From Lactobacillus sp. (GTDB lineage Bacteria > Bacillota > Bacilli > Lactobacillales > Lactobacillaceae): a DNA stretch of 64,000 nt. The DNA is taken from assembly GCA_022484695.1 (NCBI GenBank), contig JAKVKU010000010.1, forward strand, positions 1 through 64,000, given 5' to 3'. The notes beneath the pieces were generated by a model. The model did not search any database and was not told where the DNA came from. It saw nothing but the letters and a program-made list of their open reading frames with translations. Of the stretch, positions 40,165-49,289 are shown piece after piece. The translations under genes were made by a program, and so were the position numbers. The number at the start of each line of letters is the position of its first letter. Within the stretch, counting starts at the first letter, position 1.

Positions 40165-40421
40165 TATTGGTTTTTCTCCAAATAATTCCGGACTAACTCT
40201 TCAATAATTTCATCGCGTTCATGCTTGCGAATCAAATTACGGGCATCGTTATGCCGAGGAATGTAGGCTGGATCGCCTGATAGCAAATAACCCACGATCT
40301 GATTGATGGGATTATAGCCCTTTTCCTCAAGTGCCTGATAAACCGCTTCTAGCGTTTGTTTGACGTTTTTATTGTTATTATCGCCAAAGTTAAAATGCAT
40401 TGTTTCATCTAAAGAACTCAT
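40164..40421 (-). CDS. ireB: IreB family regulatory phosphoprotein (YrzL, UPF0297)
   Basis: An 85-residue protein with the IreB/YrzL pattern: [13 protein letters not shown] (about 2-14, containing the N-terminal Thr site), [20 protein letters not shown] (about 36-55) and [17 protein letters not shown]. In Enterococcus, IreB is phosphorylated by the PASTA kinase IreK and restrains cephalosporin resistance. The start is ATG 40421 after GGGGG; the longer frame begins in the ribosome site. It heads ireB-ruvX-DUF1292. Confidence 0.93.
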   Translation of the reverse strand: MSSLDETMHFNFGDNNNKNVKQTLEAVYQALEEKGYNPINQIVGYLLSGDPAYIPRHNDARNLIRKHERDEIIEELVRNYLEKNQ

Positions 40422-40457
40422 GCCAATGACCCCCAATTTTTGTGCTCATTAATGATA

Positions 40458-40486
40458 ATTGTAACTGATTTACAATTAAAGCACAA
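40458..40486 (-). promoter_or_regulatory. Promoter of ireB-ruvX
   Basis: On the minus strand, -35 TTGTGC (40481-40486), a 17-base spacer and -10 TACAAT (40458-40463), about 35 bases before the ireB start. Confidence 0.65.
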
Positions 40487-40501
40487 TTAATTCTGAGAAA
40501 A

Positions 40502-43147
40502 CTATTGTGCTGCAAGCCATGTAACGGCCTGTTTCAAGGCATCTGGCAAGCCTGCGGGCTTCTTACCGCCGGCTTGGGCCATATCTGGCCGACCACCACC
40601 GCCACCGTTAACCATTGGGGCAATGGCTTTGATCAAGTCACCAGCCTTGATACCTTTTTTAACCGTAGCTGCAGCCACGGCCACGATCAAACTAACTTTA
40701 TCGCCTTGGGCCGTGCCTAATACTAACACATCAGAGGCTTGTTTTTGCTTCCACTGATCCGCTAATTGCCGCAAAGCATTCATGCCGTCAACTTGTAATT
40801 GCCCGGTGATAATTGAATAATCCCCAGCACTTTGCACGTTGGTGAAGATATCACTTACTTGTTCCTGGGCAAATTTAGCCTTTAAGCGATCATTTGCCTT
40901 CGTCAAATCCCGAACTTGATCCTTTAATTGGGCAACTTTATCAACAACTTCATCGGTTTTAACAACCTTTAAGCTTTGGGCAGTTTGTTGCAATAAAGCT
41001 TGTTGTTTGGAAAGGTACTCAAAAGCAGCTTGTGACGTCACAGCTTCGATCCGCCGCACCCCAGCACCGACAGCTGATTCAGATTGAATCTTGAACAAGC
41101 CAATTTCAGAGGTATTATTCACATGGGTCCCACCACACAGCTCAATGGACCAGTCGCCCACGTTCACAACGCGGACCACATCCCCATATTTTTCAGAGAA
41201 TAAGGCAATGGCCCCCATTTTTTTAGCTTCTGCCATAGAAGTCTCTACGGTTTTCACCGGAATCTCAGCCCAAACTTTTTCATTCACGATGTTTTCAATT
41301 TGGGTCAATTCTTCAGGCGTGACTTGGCCAAAGTTGGTGAAGTCAAACCGCAGGTAATCCGGTTCTACCAATGAACCGGCTTGGTGGGTATGAGCGCCTA
41401 AAACTTCACGCAAAGCTTGATCCAATAAATGGGTGGCTGTATGGTTACGGCGAACTTTCTTTCTAAAGGTCTCATTGACTTGCAGGCTATACGTTGTCCC
41501 CTTTTGCAAAGGTTTTAACACGTCCACAAAATGCAGTGGTTGACCGTTGGGGGCATGTTGGACGTCAGTGACCTTAGCCACAACTTCGTCTTGGTCGTTT
41601 TTGATCACGCCAATATCGGCCACTTGGCCCCCCATTTCGGCATAAAATGGCGTCTCATCAAAGAGCAGCTCTGCTTTCCCGTCGGTGACACGGTCTTGTA
41701 GTTGGTCGGCCACGATAATGTCGGTCAACACACTTTCGTTATCGATCAATTCCACGTAACCGGTAAATTCGCTAGGGTCTTTGATCGCCATCAGTAATTT
41801 ATTTTGTGAGCCCATGGATTGAACATCGCCCCGGGCAGCCCGGGCCCGTTGCTTTTGTTGGGCCATTTCCGCCTTAAAGCCTTCTTGATCCACATCTAAC
41901 CCGGCATCGTGGGCATATTCACTGGTCAAATCCACAGGGAAGCCATAGGTGTCAAATAACTTGAAGGCGTCGGCCCCGCTGATGATTTTTGAACCGGCCG
42001 CTTTTAGGCTGGCGATCAAATCATTTAACAGATCTAGGCCATCTTTTAAAGTTTCTTGGAAACGATCTTCTTCGGATTTAATGACTTTGGCAATATACTC
42101 ACTTTGGGCCAGGACATCAGGATAATAGCTTTGCATGATTTTCCCAACAGTTGGCACCAATTGGTACAAGAAAGCGCCTTTGATGCCTAATTTTTGGCCA
42201 TTTAATGAAGCCCGGCGAATCAAGCGCCGCAAGACATAGCCGCGGCCTTCGTTAGAAGGCAAAGCCCCATCGCCAATGGCGAAAGTTACCGCCCGGGCAT
42301 GATCGGCAATGATTTTAAAGGACGTATCATCAGCCTTGTTATCCCCATATTTTTTAGCGGCACTGAGGTCTTCAGTTTGGTGAATCAGCGGTAGGAATAA
42401 GTCGGTTTCAAAGTTAGTTGGGGCATCTTGGATGATGGATACCATCCGCTCCAGACCCATCCCCGTATCAATATTCTTATGGGGTTGTTCCACGTAACGA
42501 CCGTCGGGTAAATGGTTAAATTCAGAAAAGACGATGTTCCAAATTTCCAAGTAACGTTCGTTTTCCCCACCGGGATAACTTTCCGGATCATCTTCAGGTA
42601 AATTGTTATATTTTTGACCCCGATCATAGAAGATTTCAGAATCGGGTCCACTTGGGCCTTCACCAATATCCCAGAAGTTATCTTCTGCTTCTAAAATATG
42701 ATCGTCAGGCACACCGACAACTTCATGCCAAATTCGGTGGGCTTCCGTATCTTTGGGGTAGACGGTGACATATAATTTGTCGCCATCAAAATCAAACCAA
42801 TCAGGACTGGTCAACAATTCCCAAGCCCAAGGAATGGCACTTTCTTTAAAGTAGTCCCCCACTGAAAAGTTCCCCAGCATTTCAAAGAACGTGTGATGCC
42901 GGGCAGTTTTACCCACATTTTCAATATCATTGGTCCGGATACTCTTTTGGGCATTGGTGATCCGGGGATTCTTAGGGATAACACTGCCGTCAAAATACTT
43001 CTTTAACGTCGCTACCCCAGAGTTGATCCAAAGCAATGTGGGATCGTCTTGGGGAATTAAAGATGCGCTGGGTTCCACATCATGACCCTTACTCTTGAAA
43101 AAATCTAAAAACATTTGCCGAGTCTGGGCACTGGTTAATTTTTTCAT
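40502..43147 (-). CDS. alaS: Alanine--tRNA ligase
   Basis: An 881-residue class II synthetase. Seen: aminoacylation core HHTFFEMLGNFSVGDYFKE (about 70-88), editing-domain zinc motif HTATHLLDQALR with CGGTHV (about 570-672), and the C-Ala domain ending GGGGGRPDMAQAGGK. The start is ATG 43147, 8 bases after GGAGG. The upstream in-frame ATG at 43189 lies inside the T-box terminator and cannot be used when the leader is folded. Expression is controlled by a T-box responding to uncharged tRNA-Ala. Confidence 0.97.
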   Translation of the reverse strand: MKKLTSAQTRQMFLDFFKSKGHDVEPSASLIPQDDPTLLWINSGVATLKKYFDGSVIPKNPRITNAQKSIRTNDIENVGKTARHHTFFEMLGNFSVGDYFKESAIPWAWELLTSPDWFDFDGDKLYVTVYPKDTEAHRIWHEVVGVPDDHILEAEDNFWDIGEGPSGPDSEIFYDRGQKYNNLPEDDPESYPGGENERYLEIWNIVFSEFNHLPDGRYVEQPHKNIDTGMGLERMVSIIQDAPTNFETDLFLPLIHQTEDLSAAKKYGDNKADDTSFKIIADHARAVTFAIGDGALPSNEGRGYVLRRLIRRASLNGQKLGIKGAFLYQLVPTVGKIMQSYYPDVLAQSEYIAKVIKSEEDRFQETLKDGLDLLNDLIASLKAAGSKIISGADAFKLFDTYGFPVDLTSEYAHDAGLDVDQEGFKAEMAQQKQRARAARGDVQSMGSQNKLLMAIKDPSEFTGYVELIDNESVLTDIIVADQLQDRVTDGKAELLFDETPFYAEMGGQVADIGVIKNDQDEVVAKVTDVQHAPNGQPLHFVDVLKPLQKGTTYSLQVNETFRKKVRRNHTATHLLDQALREVLGAHTHQAGSLVEPDYLRFDFTNFGQVTPEELTQIENIVNEKVWAEIPVKTVETSMAEAKKMGAIALFSEKYGDVVRVVNVGDWSIELCGGTHVNNTSEIGLFKIQSESAVGAGVRRIEAVTSQAAFEYLSKQQALLQQTAQSLKVVKTDEVVDKVAQLKDQVRDLTKANDRLKAKFAQEQVSDIFTNVQSAGDYSIITGQLQVDGMNALRQLADQWKQKQASDVLVLGTAQGDKVSLIVAVAAATVKKGIKAGDLIKAIAPMVNGGGGGRPDMAQAGGKKPAGLPDALKQAVTWLAAQ

Positions 43148-43159
43148 TAAAAAATAGCC

Positions 43160-43372
43160 TCCATTAGCACTGAGCGAATAAAAAGACACCCTTGCGATTC
43201 AAGGACGCCTAAACGCGGTACCACCTTGATTGCAACGATGTCTTCGTTAGCCACTCAATCATTTATTATCTCATTTATTAGTCACAGGTAGCAAATCTTT
43301 AGATCACGGGAATCTTCACAGCAGCGATTCCTTTCTGAACGTGGGGGCTAAAAATTTATGGCCTTTTTATCG
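43160..43372 (-). promoter_or_regulatory. T-box leader for alaS
   Basis: Minus-strand leader. The T-box core GGTGGTACCGCG lies at 43214-43225. A stem GGAATC/GATTCC (43309-43331) encloses a loop with GCTGCT (43320-43325), Ala codons that can serve as specifier. The terminator GGCGTCCTT/AAGGGTGTC (43180-43209) is followed by T5. When uncharged tRNA-Ala binds, the antiterminator should form and alaS is transcribed. The parts are seen; the mechanism is established for the family. Confidence 0.93.
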
Positions 43373-43378
43373 TTTATT

Positions 43379-43408
43379 ATTATAGAGCAGTCCTTGGACA
43401 TAAGTCAA
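43379..43408 (-). promoter_or_regulatory. alaS T-box promoter
   Basis: -35 TTGACT (43403-43408), an 18-base spacer and -10 TATAAT (43379-43384) on the minus strand. The -35 overlaps the stop codon of the upstream gene. Confidence 0.8.
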
Positions 43409-44355
43409 TCATCAGATAAGACGATTGCAATCTGAGGTCGATAAAAAATTTGATCGGCGTTAAATTGGGCTAGGTCTAGCGTATTTAAATAATAGGGTGA
43501 CAAACTCAAGGCCTGGTCCACCTTACTGGCTTGGCTGCGGGTACCAACCAAGCCCTGGGTCAATAACTCGGCTTGGTTGAGCGCTAATGGATAGGTCAAG
43601 CCAAAATACGTCTCTTGGGCCACGGGCCAAGTGGGTACTTGGTAGGCATTGCCCCAGGGGAAAATACTGGGATACTTGGTATTACGTAAGTACAGGTAAT
43701 CCCAGTGATCCAGTAGCGTCATCCCCTGTTGGGATAAGGCTTGGCTTAATTGATCCGGGGTTTGTTCTGGCCGTTTGGTGGTGACTTGATAATAGCGCTG
43801 ATCCGCCATCAAGGTGCTAATGCTTGCGGCGTTCACGATCTGCTTGGGCAACTGTTGGGTGTCCGGATCAGTAGTGGTTTGGCGCAAATGCCCCAATGTA
43901 TTTTGAATATCATCTTGACGCCGCTTGGCAAAAAGGGGGTCGCCAAAGAATTCCCCCGTTTTAATGGCAATCATACCCTGGGGTTGGCGCTTCAGGGCCA
44001 CTGGGGTTTTGGCCACCAACATCGGCGCCATGTCGAAGGTTTGTTGGCCCAGCAATTGCTGGCTAATCGACTGACTAGCCTCAGGTAAGGTGGCCATTAA
44101 GTCATGGATTCGCTGGGGGCTCAAGCCTAGTTTAGCCTGGGCGTCGCCGGGAATGAATACAAAATCAAACCCCGCGATAAGGGCCTGATAACTATTAAAC
44201 TGATAGCCTTTAAACCCATAATGATAGGGTCGAATTTGACTAATGGGTAATAAAGGGCTCACAAAATAACGCAGCAGTTGCTGAAATTGGTGACGTTTTT
44301 GGCCATCATTCAATTGTTCCCATTGGGTCAGCTGCAAAGCGTTAGTGCTGGCCAT
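43405..44355 (-). CDS. Unknown protein, possibly distant formylglycine-generating-enzyme (SUMF1) fold
   Basis: A 316-residue cytoplasmic protein not recognised with confidence. Three segments recall the FGE-sulfatase/SUMF1 fold: GFKGYQFNSYQAL (about 48-60), a FDFVFIPGDAQAKLG (about 63-77) resembling the family's VxIPGGxFxMG, and HWDYLYLRNTKYPSIFPWGN (about 215-234) resembling the WEYAARGG...YPWGN motif. No cysteine is present, so the oxidase activity of FGE is not expected. It starts 2 bases after the cshB stop in an overlapping operon. The fold assignment is inference from motifs only. Confidence 0.45.
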   Translation of the reverse strand: MASTNALQLTQWEQLNDGQKRHQFQQLLRYFVSPLLPISQIRPYHYGFKGYQFNSYQALIAGFDFVFIPGDAQAKLGLSPQRIHDLMATLPEASQSISQQLLGQQTFDMAPMLVAKTPVALKRQPQGMIAIKTGEFFGDPLFAKRRQDDIQNTLGHLRQTTTDPDTQQLPKQIVNAASISTLMADQRYYQVTTKRPEQTPDQLSQALSQQGMTLLDHWDYLYLRNTKYPSIFPWGNAYQVPTWPVAQETYFGLTYPLALNQAELLTQGLVGTRSQASKVDQALSLSPYYLNTLDLAQFNADQIFYRPQIAIVLSDD

Positions 44356-44357
44356 GG

Positions 44358-45698
44358 CTACTTACCTCGATTCTTCTTAGCCCGTTTCATCCGACGCTTT
44401 TCAATCTTACGTTTTTGAAATTGATCCTGGGAAATAGCTTCTTTGATCTTCTTTTTATAGCCTGGTTTTTTCTTGATTTTAGCTTTTTTCACAAAGCCCT
44501 TTAGCTTGGGATCCAAGTCAGCGGCTTTCTTTTGCCGGTGTTCCCGGCGATTACGCTTAGGCGCAGCCACTAATTCATCATTTTCCAAACGGATGGGGTC
44601 AAATACGACCCCCATCTTCTCTAAGTCGTCGATTTCTTGCTCATCATCGGGCCCATAAAGGGTCAAAGCCGTGCCGGCCAAGCCATTACGGCCGGTCCGC
44701 CCCACACGATGAATGAAGAACTCCGGATCTCTTGGCAGTTCATAGTTCACCACTTCCGAAACCCCTTCAATATCAATCCCCCGGGCGGCTAAGTCAGTGG
44801 CCACCACGTATTGATACTTCAATTCATGAATTTCTTTCATGATGCGCTTGCGTTCCCGGGCTTGGATACCCCCATGGATCCGGGCCACGTTTAAGCCTTG
44901 ATCCTTTAGGAAATGGTAAACTTCATCAACTTTTTCCTTAGTATTGGCAAAAATCAATACTAAATAGGGTTCCCCTAAGGTCACCAATTTTTGTAAAATT
45001 TGTTTTTTATCCTTACCCTTGGTGAAGAATAATTGATTTTTGATGGTGCTTGGAATTAAAGTTGTGGCTTTGATCTGTTCAAACAACGGATTATGCAAAT
45101 ATTTCCGTAGAAAAGGCTGTAATTTGGGTGGAATCGTGGCTGAAAATACCAGGACTTGTAATTGTGCTGGCATTTTACTGGCAATTTGATCCACATCCTT
45201 TAAAAAGCCTAGATCTAATGTCATATCGGCTTCATCCACCACGAAAATCTTGGCTGTTTGAATTTGTAACGCCGCACTATTGACCAAGTCTAAAATCCGT
45301 CCCGGGGTCCCAATGACGATATGGGGTTGTTGATTTTCTAATTTTTCAATTTGCCGTTTTTTATCGGTGCCCCCCACATAATTGTGGATTCGGATCCGGG
45401 TATCATAAGCAGCGGTCAAGGTTTCAAAGGTATCCTGTAATTGCGTAGCTAATTCCCGACTGGGGGCAGTGATCACCGCTTGAACGACTTCTTGGGTGGG
45501 ATCGATTTTTTCTAAAATTGGGATCAAGAAGGTATGGGTCTTGCCACTACCAGTTTGTGATTGGCCAATGACATCCCGGCCACTTAAGACTGGGGGTAAT
45601 AGTTTTTCTTGAACCGGTGTGGGGGTGGTGAAATTAATTTTATCCAAGGCGTCAATCATCTTGGATGAAAGTGAAAATTGTTTAAAAGTTGCTGCCAT
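44358..45698 (-). CDS. cshB: DEAD-box RNA helicase, CshB-like
   Basis: A 446-residue ATP-dependent RNA helicase. Seen: Q motif TTPTPVQEKLLP, Walker A SQTGSGKT (about 47-54), PSRELA, GTPGR, DEAD at VVDEADMTL (about 154), SAT motif VFSATI, and C-terminal ARGIDIEGV and HRVGRTGRNG. The last 70 residues are a Lys/Arg-rich tail for RNA contact. CshB acts in cold adaptation and mRNA turnover in Bacillus. Start and stop overlap the neighbours (nrnA stop shares bases), so this is a tightly coupled operon. Confidence 0.93.
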   Translation of the reverse strand: MAATFKQFSLSSKMIDALDKINFTTPTPVQEKLLPPVLSGRDVIGQSQTGSGKTHTFLIPILEKIDPTQEVVQAVITAPSRELATQLQDTFETLTAAYDTRIRIHNYVGGTDKKRQIEKLENQQPHIVIGTPGRILDLVNSAALQIQTAKIFVVDEADMTLDLGFLKDVDQIASKMPAQLQVLVFSATIPPKLQPFLRKYLHNPLFEQIKATTLIPSTIKNQLFFTKGKDKKQILQKLVTLGEPYLVLIFANTKEKVDEVYHFLKDQGLNVARIHGGIQARERKRIMKEIHELKYQYVVATDLAARGIDIEGVSEVVNYELPRDPEFFIHRVGRTGRNGLAGTALTLYGPDDEQEIDDLEKMGVVFDPIRLENDELVAAPKRNRREHRQKKAADLDPKLKGFVKKAKIKKKPGYKKKIKEAISQDQFQKRKIEKRRMKRAKKNRGK

Positions 45699-46663
45699 TA
45701 ATGCTTAACCTCATTTTCTTTATACGTGCTGACAAGTTGTTGAAGGGCTGTATAAATCGTCGTAACTTCCGCTAGATCCCGGGCCCGGGCACCACTGGCC
45801 AGGGGATGGCCGCCACCACGGTGGGCTTTGGCGAGTTCATTGATAACGGGGCCCTTGGAGCGGAAATGGACCCGATAAGTGCCATCCAGTTGCTCCACCA
45901 CTAAAATCCAGGCTAAACACTCTTTTAAATGACCTGGGGTGGATACCACTGCATTGACTTGATCATCGGCAATTCCCATTTCTTTTAGTAAAGCTCGAGA
46001 AATCACCATCAAGCCGGCGCCATTGGCATCAATTTGTAGATGGTCATAAACAAAAGACTGCAATTTAGCTTGGGCCAAAGTAACTTCACTCATATGTTGG
46101 CTCACTTTATCTAAAGCAAAATCAAAACTAGTTAATTCTGCAGCAATGCGAAAAGTTTCCGGGCTGGTGGATGGGTACATGAACCGACCGGTGTCCCCCA
46201 CAATGCCGGCGTACAGCTGACGGGCCGCTGTGGTATTCAACTTCAAGACCCCGGCGCTGGCATCGACTAACTGGGTAATGATTTCTGACGTGCTGGAGGC
46301 GTCATCATCAACGTAAACCAAATCCCCATAATGATCATCATCGGGATGATGGTCGATTTTAATGAGATAAGCCCCTTTATCATAACGTTTATCGCTGATG
46401 CGGGGCGTATTAGCCGTATCACAAACGATCACTAAGGCGTCTTGATAAACCGCATCGTCAATCGTGTCCATGGTGGCAATCCAATCTAAATCGCCGATGG
46501 GGCCGCCAACTTGATAGACTTTTTTAGTGGGAAAGCTATTTTTAATAATGTTAGCCAACCCACTTTGGGAGCCAATGGCATCCGGATCGGGATTTTCATG
46601 GCGATGAATGATGATCGTGGCATAGGCACTGATTTTAGCTAAGATATCCTGAAAAATTGTCAT
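45698..46663 (-). CDS. nrnA: DHH-DHHA1 phosphoesterase, NrnA-like (nanoRNase/pAp phosphatase)
   Basis: A 321-residue DHH-superfamily enzyme. Seen: HENPDPDAIGSQSGL (about 22-36), VCDTANTPRI, DHHPDDDHYGD (about 104-114), and DHHA1 signature GGGHPLASGARA (about 285-296). NrnA removes nucleotides from short RNA fragments and dephosphorylates 3'-phosphoadenosine 5'-phosphate; a c-di-AMP/pApA role is also known for the family. It starts 1 base after ytoI and shares bases with cshB. Confidence 0.93.
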   Translation of the reverse strand: MTIFQDILAKISAYATIIIHRHENPDPDAIGSQSGLANIIKNSFPTKKVYQVGGPIGDLDWIATMDTIDDAVYQDALVIVCDTANTPRISDKRYDKGAYLIKIDHHPDDDHYGDLVYVDDDASSTSEIITQLVDASAGVLKLNTTAARQLYAGIVGDTGRFMYPSTSPETFRIAAELTSFDFALDKVSQHMSEVTLAQAKLQSFVYDHLQIDANGAGLMVISRALLKEMGIADDQVNAVVSTPGHLKECLAWILVVEQLDGTYRVHFRSKGPVINELAKAHRGGGHPLASGARARDLAEVTTIYTALQQLVSTYKENEVKH

Positions 46664-46664
46664 A

Positions 46665-48002
46665 TTAATTCCTCTCTAGTAACTGCAACATTAAAATCGC
46701 TTTAGCAACAATAACATGATTTACGTAAACATTCACATCTATTTTTGCCGAACGCCGGCCAATATCTAAAATTTGGGGCCGAATCGTTAAATTACTTTCC
46801 AATTGAATCATCTTCAAGTAATGCAGATCCATTTGTTCCACAATGGCATTTTTCTTATAGTGATTGTTTAACAAACGCTGACAGCTATCCGCCACTAATT
46901 CCGATAAAACCCCAAAGGCAATCGTCCCCAAACTATTGACCAATTGAGGCTGAACTTCAAAGCGATAAGACCCTTGGACTTGGGCACTGAGGGTGGGATC
47001 TAGTTCCGTATCGGTCTCTTGAAGACTGCCAATCATTTGGTCATAAAAAGTATCGGTGACCTGGGGCTGTCTTGGGGCCATCTGCATGGTCTCCATGATA
47101 TCTTTGCGGGAAACGATCCCCTCTAACTGGAGTTTGTTGTCCACCACCGGGATCATCTCTAAACTGTTCCAAGTCATCAAATGACCCGCACTGGCCACAC
47201 TGCTGTTTTTGCGCACCACCAGGGGATCTTTGGTCATGATTTTTTCTAAGGGCGTCTTATTAGAGCGTTCCAAGACATCTTTGCCAGTGACCACGCCTAA
47301 CAGGCGCATTTGTTTATTCACCACTGGAAATCTGGAATGCCCTCTTTTTTGGGTCAGTTGAATGTAGTCTTTCACAGATTGCGTGTTCAATAAGTAATCG
47401 GCTTGAGCCAAGGGTTGGTAAATATCCCCCACGGTGACGATTTCTTTTTTGATCAATTGGTTGGTCAAAACCCGGTTGATGATGGCGGCCACTGTAAAGG
47501 TGTCATAAGTGGTCCCCAACACGGGTAGAGCCAATTCGTTGGATAAATCAATAATGCTTTGGGTGGCCGAAAAACCCCCGGTGATCAAAACCGCGGCGCC
47601 ATTTTGCATGGCTAGGCGCTGGCCATCTTCCCGGTTCCCAATGATCATCAAGGATTTCGGCGTGATATAACGCTCCATGGCTTGTAAGGTCATGGCCCCA
47701 ATGACAAATTTATCTAATAGTTTGTCTAAGCCATTAAAGCCTCCATAAACTTCGCCATCGATGGCTTTAACGATTTCGCGAAAGGTTAAGTTTTCGATTT
47801 TGCCTTTTAAACGCTGTTCGATGCGCATGGTCCCCACCCGCTCAATGGTGGTGACTAGGCCTTCGGTTTCAGCTGTTTTGATGGCCCGATAAGCCGTCCC
47901 TTCACTGACATTTAACGCCCGGGCAATGGAACGCACGGATATCTTATTGCCAATGGGGACGGTTTCAATATAATCCAATATTTGTTCATGTTTTGTTGTC
48001 AC
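46665..48002 (-). CDS. ytoI: YtoI-type HTH-DRTGG-CBS-hotdog protein
   Basis: A 445-residue modular protein. Seen in order: an HTH (NKISVRSIARALNVSEGTAY, about 20-39), a DRTGG-like domain (about 70-180), two CBS domains (about 195-310: HSRFPVVNKQMRLLGVVTGK, LEMIPVVDNKLQLEGIVSRK) and a C-terminal hotdog (about 335-440). The ligand is unknown; CBS pairs often bind adenine nucleotides. The start is GTG 48002 after GAGGGTG; the longer frame would run into dinB. dinB ends 20 bases upstream, so the two are co-transcribed. Confidence 0.9.
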   Translation of the reverse strand: MTTKHEQILDYIETVPIGNKISVRSIARALNVSEGTAYRAIKTAETEGLVTTIERVGTMRIEQRLKGKIENLTFREIVKAIDGEVYGGFNGLDKLLDKFVIGAMTLQAMERYITPKSLMIIGNREDGQRLAMQNGAAVLITGGFSATQSIIDLSNELALPVLGTTYDTFTVAAIINRVLTNQLIKKEIVTVGDIYQPLAQADYLLNTQSVKDYIQLTQKRGHSRFPVVNKQMRLLGVVTGKDVLERSNKTPLEKIMTKDPLVVRKNSSVASAGHLMTWNSLEMIPVVDNKLQLEGIVSRKDIMETMQMAPRQPQVTDTFYDQMIGSLQETDTELDPTLSAQVQGSYRFEVQPQLVNSLGTIAFGVLSELVADSCQRLLNNHYKKNAIVEQMDLHYLKMIQLESNLTIRPQILDIGRRSAKIDVNVYVNHVIVAKAILMLQLLERN

Positions 48003-48022
48003 AGAAACACCCTCAATATCTG

Positions 48023-49147
48023 TTAAAAAATTAGTGGTAACGTCATATTTTCGTAACTCTTCGATAACAATGTGGTGGTGGTCACGCCCAAGAGGCGAAT
48101 TTCCCGGGTCAAATTGCCATAGGTGGTCCATAGTTCTTGGGCCACTTCTAAAATATCAGCCGCCGTATAAATATACTCCCCCACCGTAATGCGTTTGGTG
48201 GTGGTGACAAAGTCGGCGTCGCGCATCTTCAAAACCACTGTTTTGGCTTGAAGATTACGTTTGGCTAAAATATCAGCTACTTGCTGACTAAATAGCTTAA
48301 GTTGATCCAAAACATCAGCTTGATTATCCAAAGGCGGATTATAGGTCCGCTCCTTGCCCACGGACTTGCGGGTCCGATCGGCTTCTACAGGCCGATTGTC
48401 AATCCCCCGGACCCGTTGATACAAAATGTGGCCCATTTTGCCAAAATGATGGATCAGATCATACTCGGATAAGGCATACAAATCTGCCCCCGTAAACACC
48501 TGGAGGTCATGCATCTTCGGAATGGTCTTTTTCCCCACCCCTTGGAACTTCTCAATGGGCAGCCGCTTTAAAAATACCTCCGCTTGTTCCGGCAGGACCA
48601 CCGTCCGACCAAAGGGTTTACGGTAATCTGAAGCTAATTTGGCAATATATTTGTTATAGGTGATGCCCGTGGAGCAGGTCAAACCCAATTGCCGATAAAT
48701 TTTGCTTTGAATATACATGGCCGCATCAATGGCTTGTTTAAAACCCAATTTATTTTCGGTGACTTCTAAGTAAGCCTCGTCTAAAGCCAAGGGCTCCACA
48801 ATATCGGTGACTTCATGGAAAATATCATGGACTTGATTGGAAATGCGCCGATAAGTTGGAAAATCTGGGTCAATAAAAACCGGCTGGTGATCCTTGGCCA
48901 GCTCAAGGGCCTTTTGTGCCGGCATGGCGGAATGAATGCCAAAACTGCGGGCCACGTAATTGGCCGTGGTCACCACGCCCTTACCATGACTTAGCCGGGG
49001 ATCATGGGACACGATCACTGGACGCTGCCGCAATTCCGGATGCCGTAACATTTCAATTGAAGCATAAAAGGCATCCATATCCACATGAATAATTTTACGC
49101 TGCGTGTTGTTTAGGATCGGCATTTCAAATAACATTTTCTGAGACAT
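48023..49147 (-). CDS. dinB: DNA polymerase IV
   Basis: A 374-residue Y-family translesion polymerase. Seen: KIIHVDMDAFYASIE (about 18-32, catalytic Asp pair), the second acidic site PLALDEAYLE (about 120-129; the usual S-I-D-E is here L-D-E), a helix-hairpin thumb VGKKTIPKMH and the C-terminal little-finger domain. The start is ATG 49147 after GGTGAGGATA; an upstream GTG overlaps the ribosome site. It heads dinB-ytoI-nrnA-cshB-unknown. A TATAAT (49201-49206) lies 55 bases upstream. Confidence 0.94.
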   Translation of the reverse strand: MSQKMLFEMPILNNTQRKIIHVDMDAFYASIEMLRHPELRQRPVIVSHDPRLSHGKGVVTTANYVARSFGIHSAMPAQKALELAKDHQPVFIDPDFPTYRRISNQVHDIFHEVTDIVEPLALDEAYLEVTENKLGFKQAIDAAMYIQSKIYRQLGLTCSTGITYNKYIAKLASDYRKPFGRTVVLPEQAEVFLKRLPIEKFQGVGKKTIPKMHDLQVFTGADLYALSEYDLIHHFGKMGHILYQRVRGIDNRPVEADRTRKSVGKERTYNPPLDNQADVLDQLKLFSQQVADILAKRNLQAKTVVLKMRDADFVTTTKRITVGEYIYTAADILEVAQELWTTYGNLTREIRLLGVTTTTLLSKSYENMTLPLIF

Positions 49148-49212
49148 TATCCTCACCTGTCTAGCCTTTTGCCGTACAAACAGTAACAGAAGCTAGTCAT
49201 ATTATAACAAAT

Positions 49213-49247
49213 AAAAAGCCGATATAATAGGATATACCGACTTTTTT
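49213..49247. terminator. Terminator between zwf and dinB
   Basis: AAAAAGCCGATATA / TATACCGACTTTTTTT with two G-T wobbles. It ends the zwf transcript and separates it from the dinB operon. Confidence 0.85.
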
Positions 49248-49289
49248 TGACATTGTTGTAATACAGTTTTTAAAAAGTGCTTTGGTGCC

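Noticed and set aside
43148..43189. Upstream start of alaS at 43189
   Set aside because: It lies in the T-box terminator and has no ribosome site; GGAGG serves ATG 43147.
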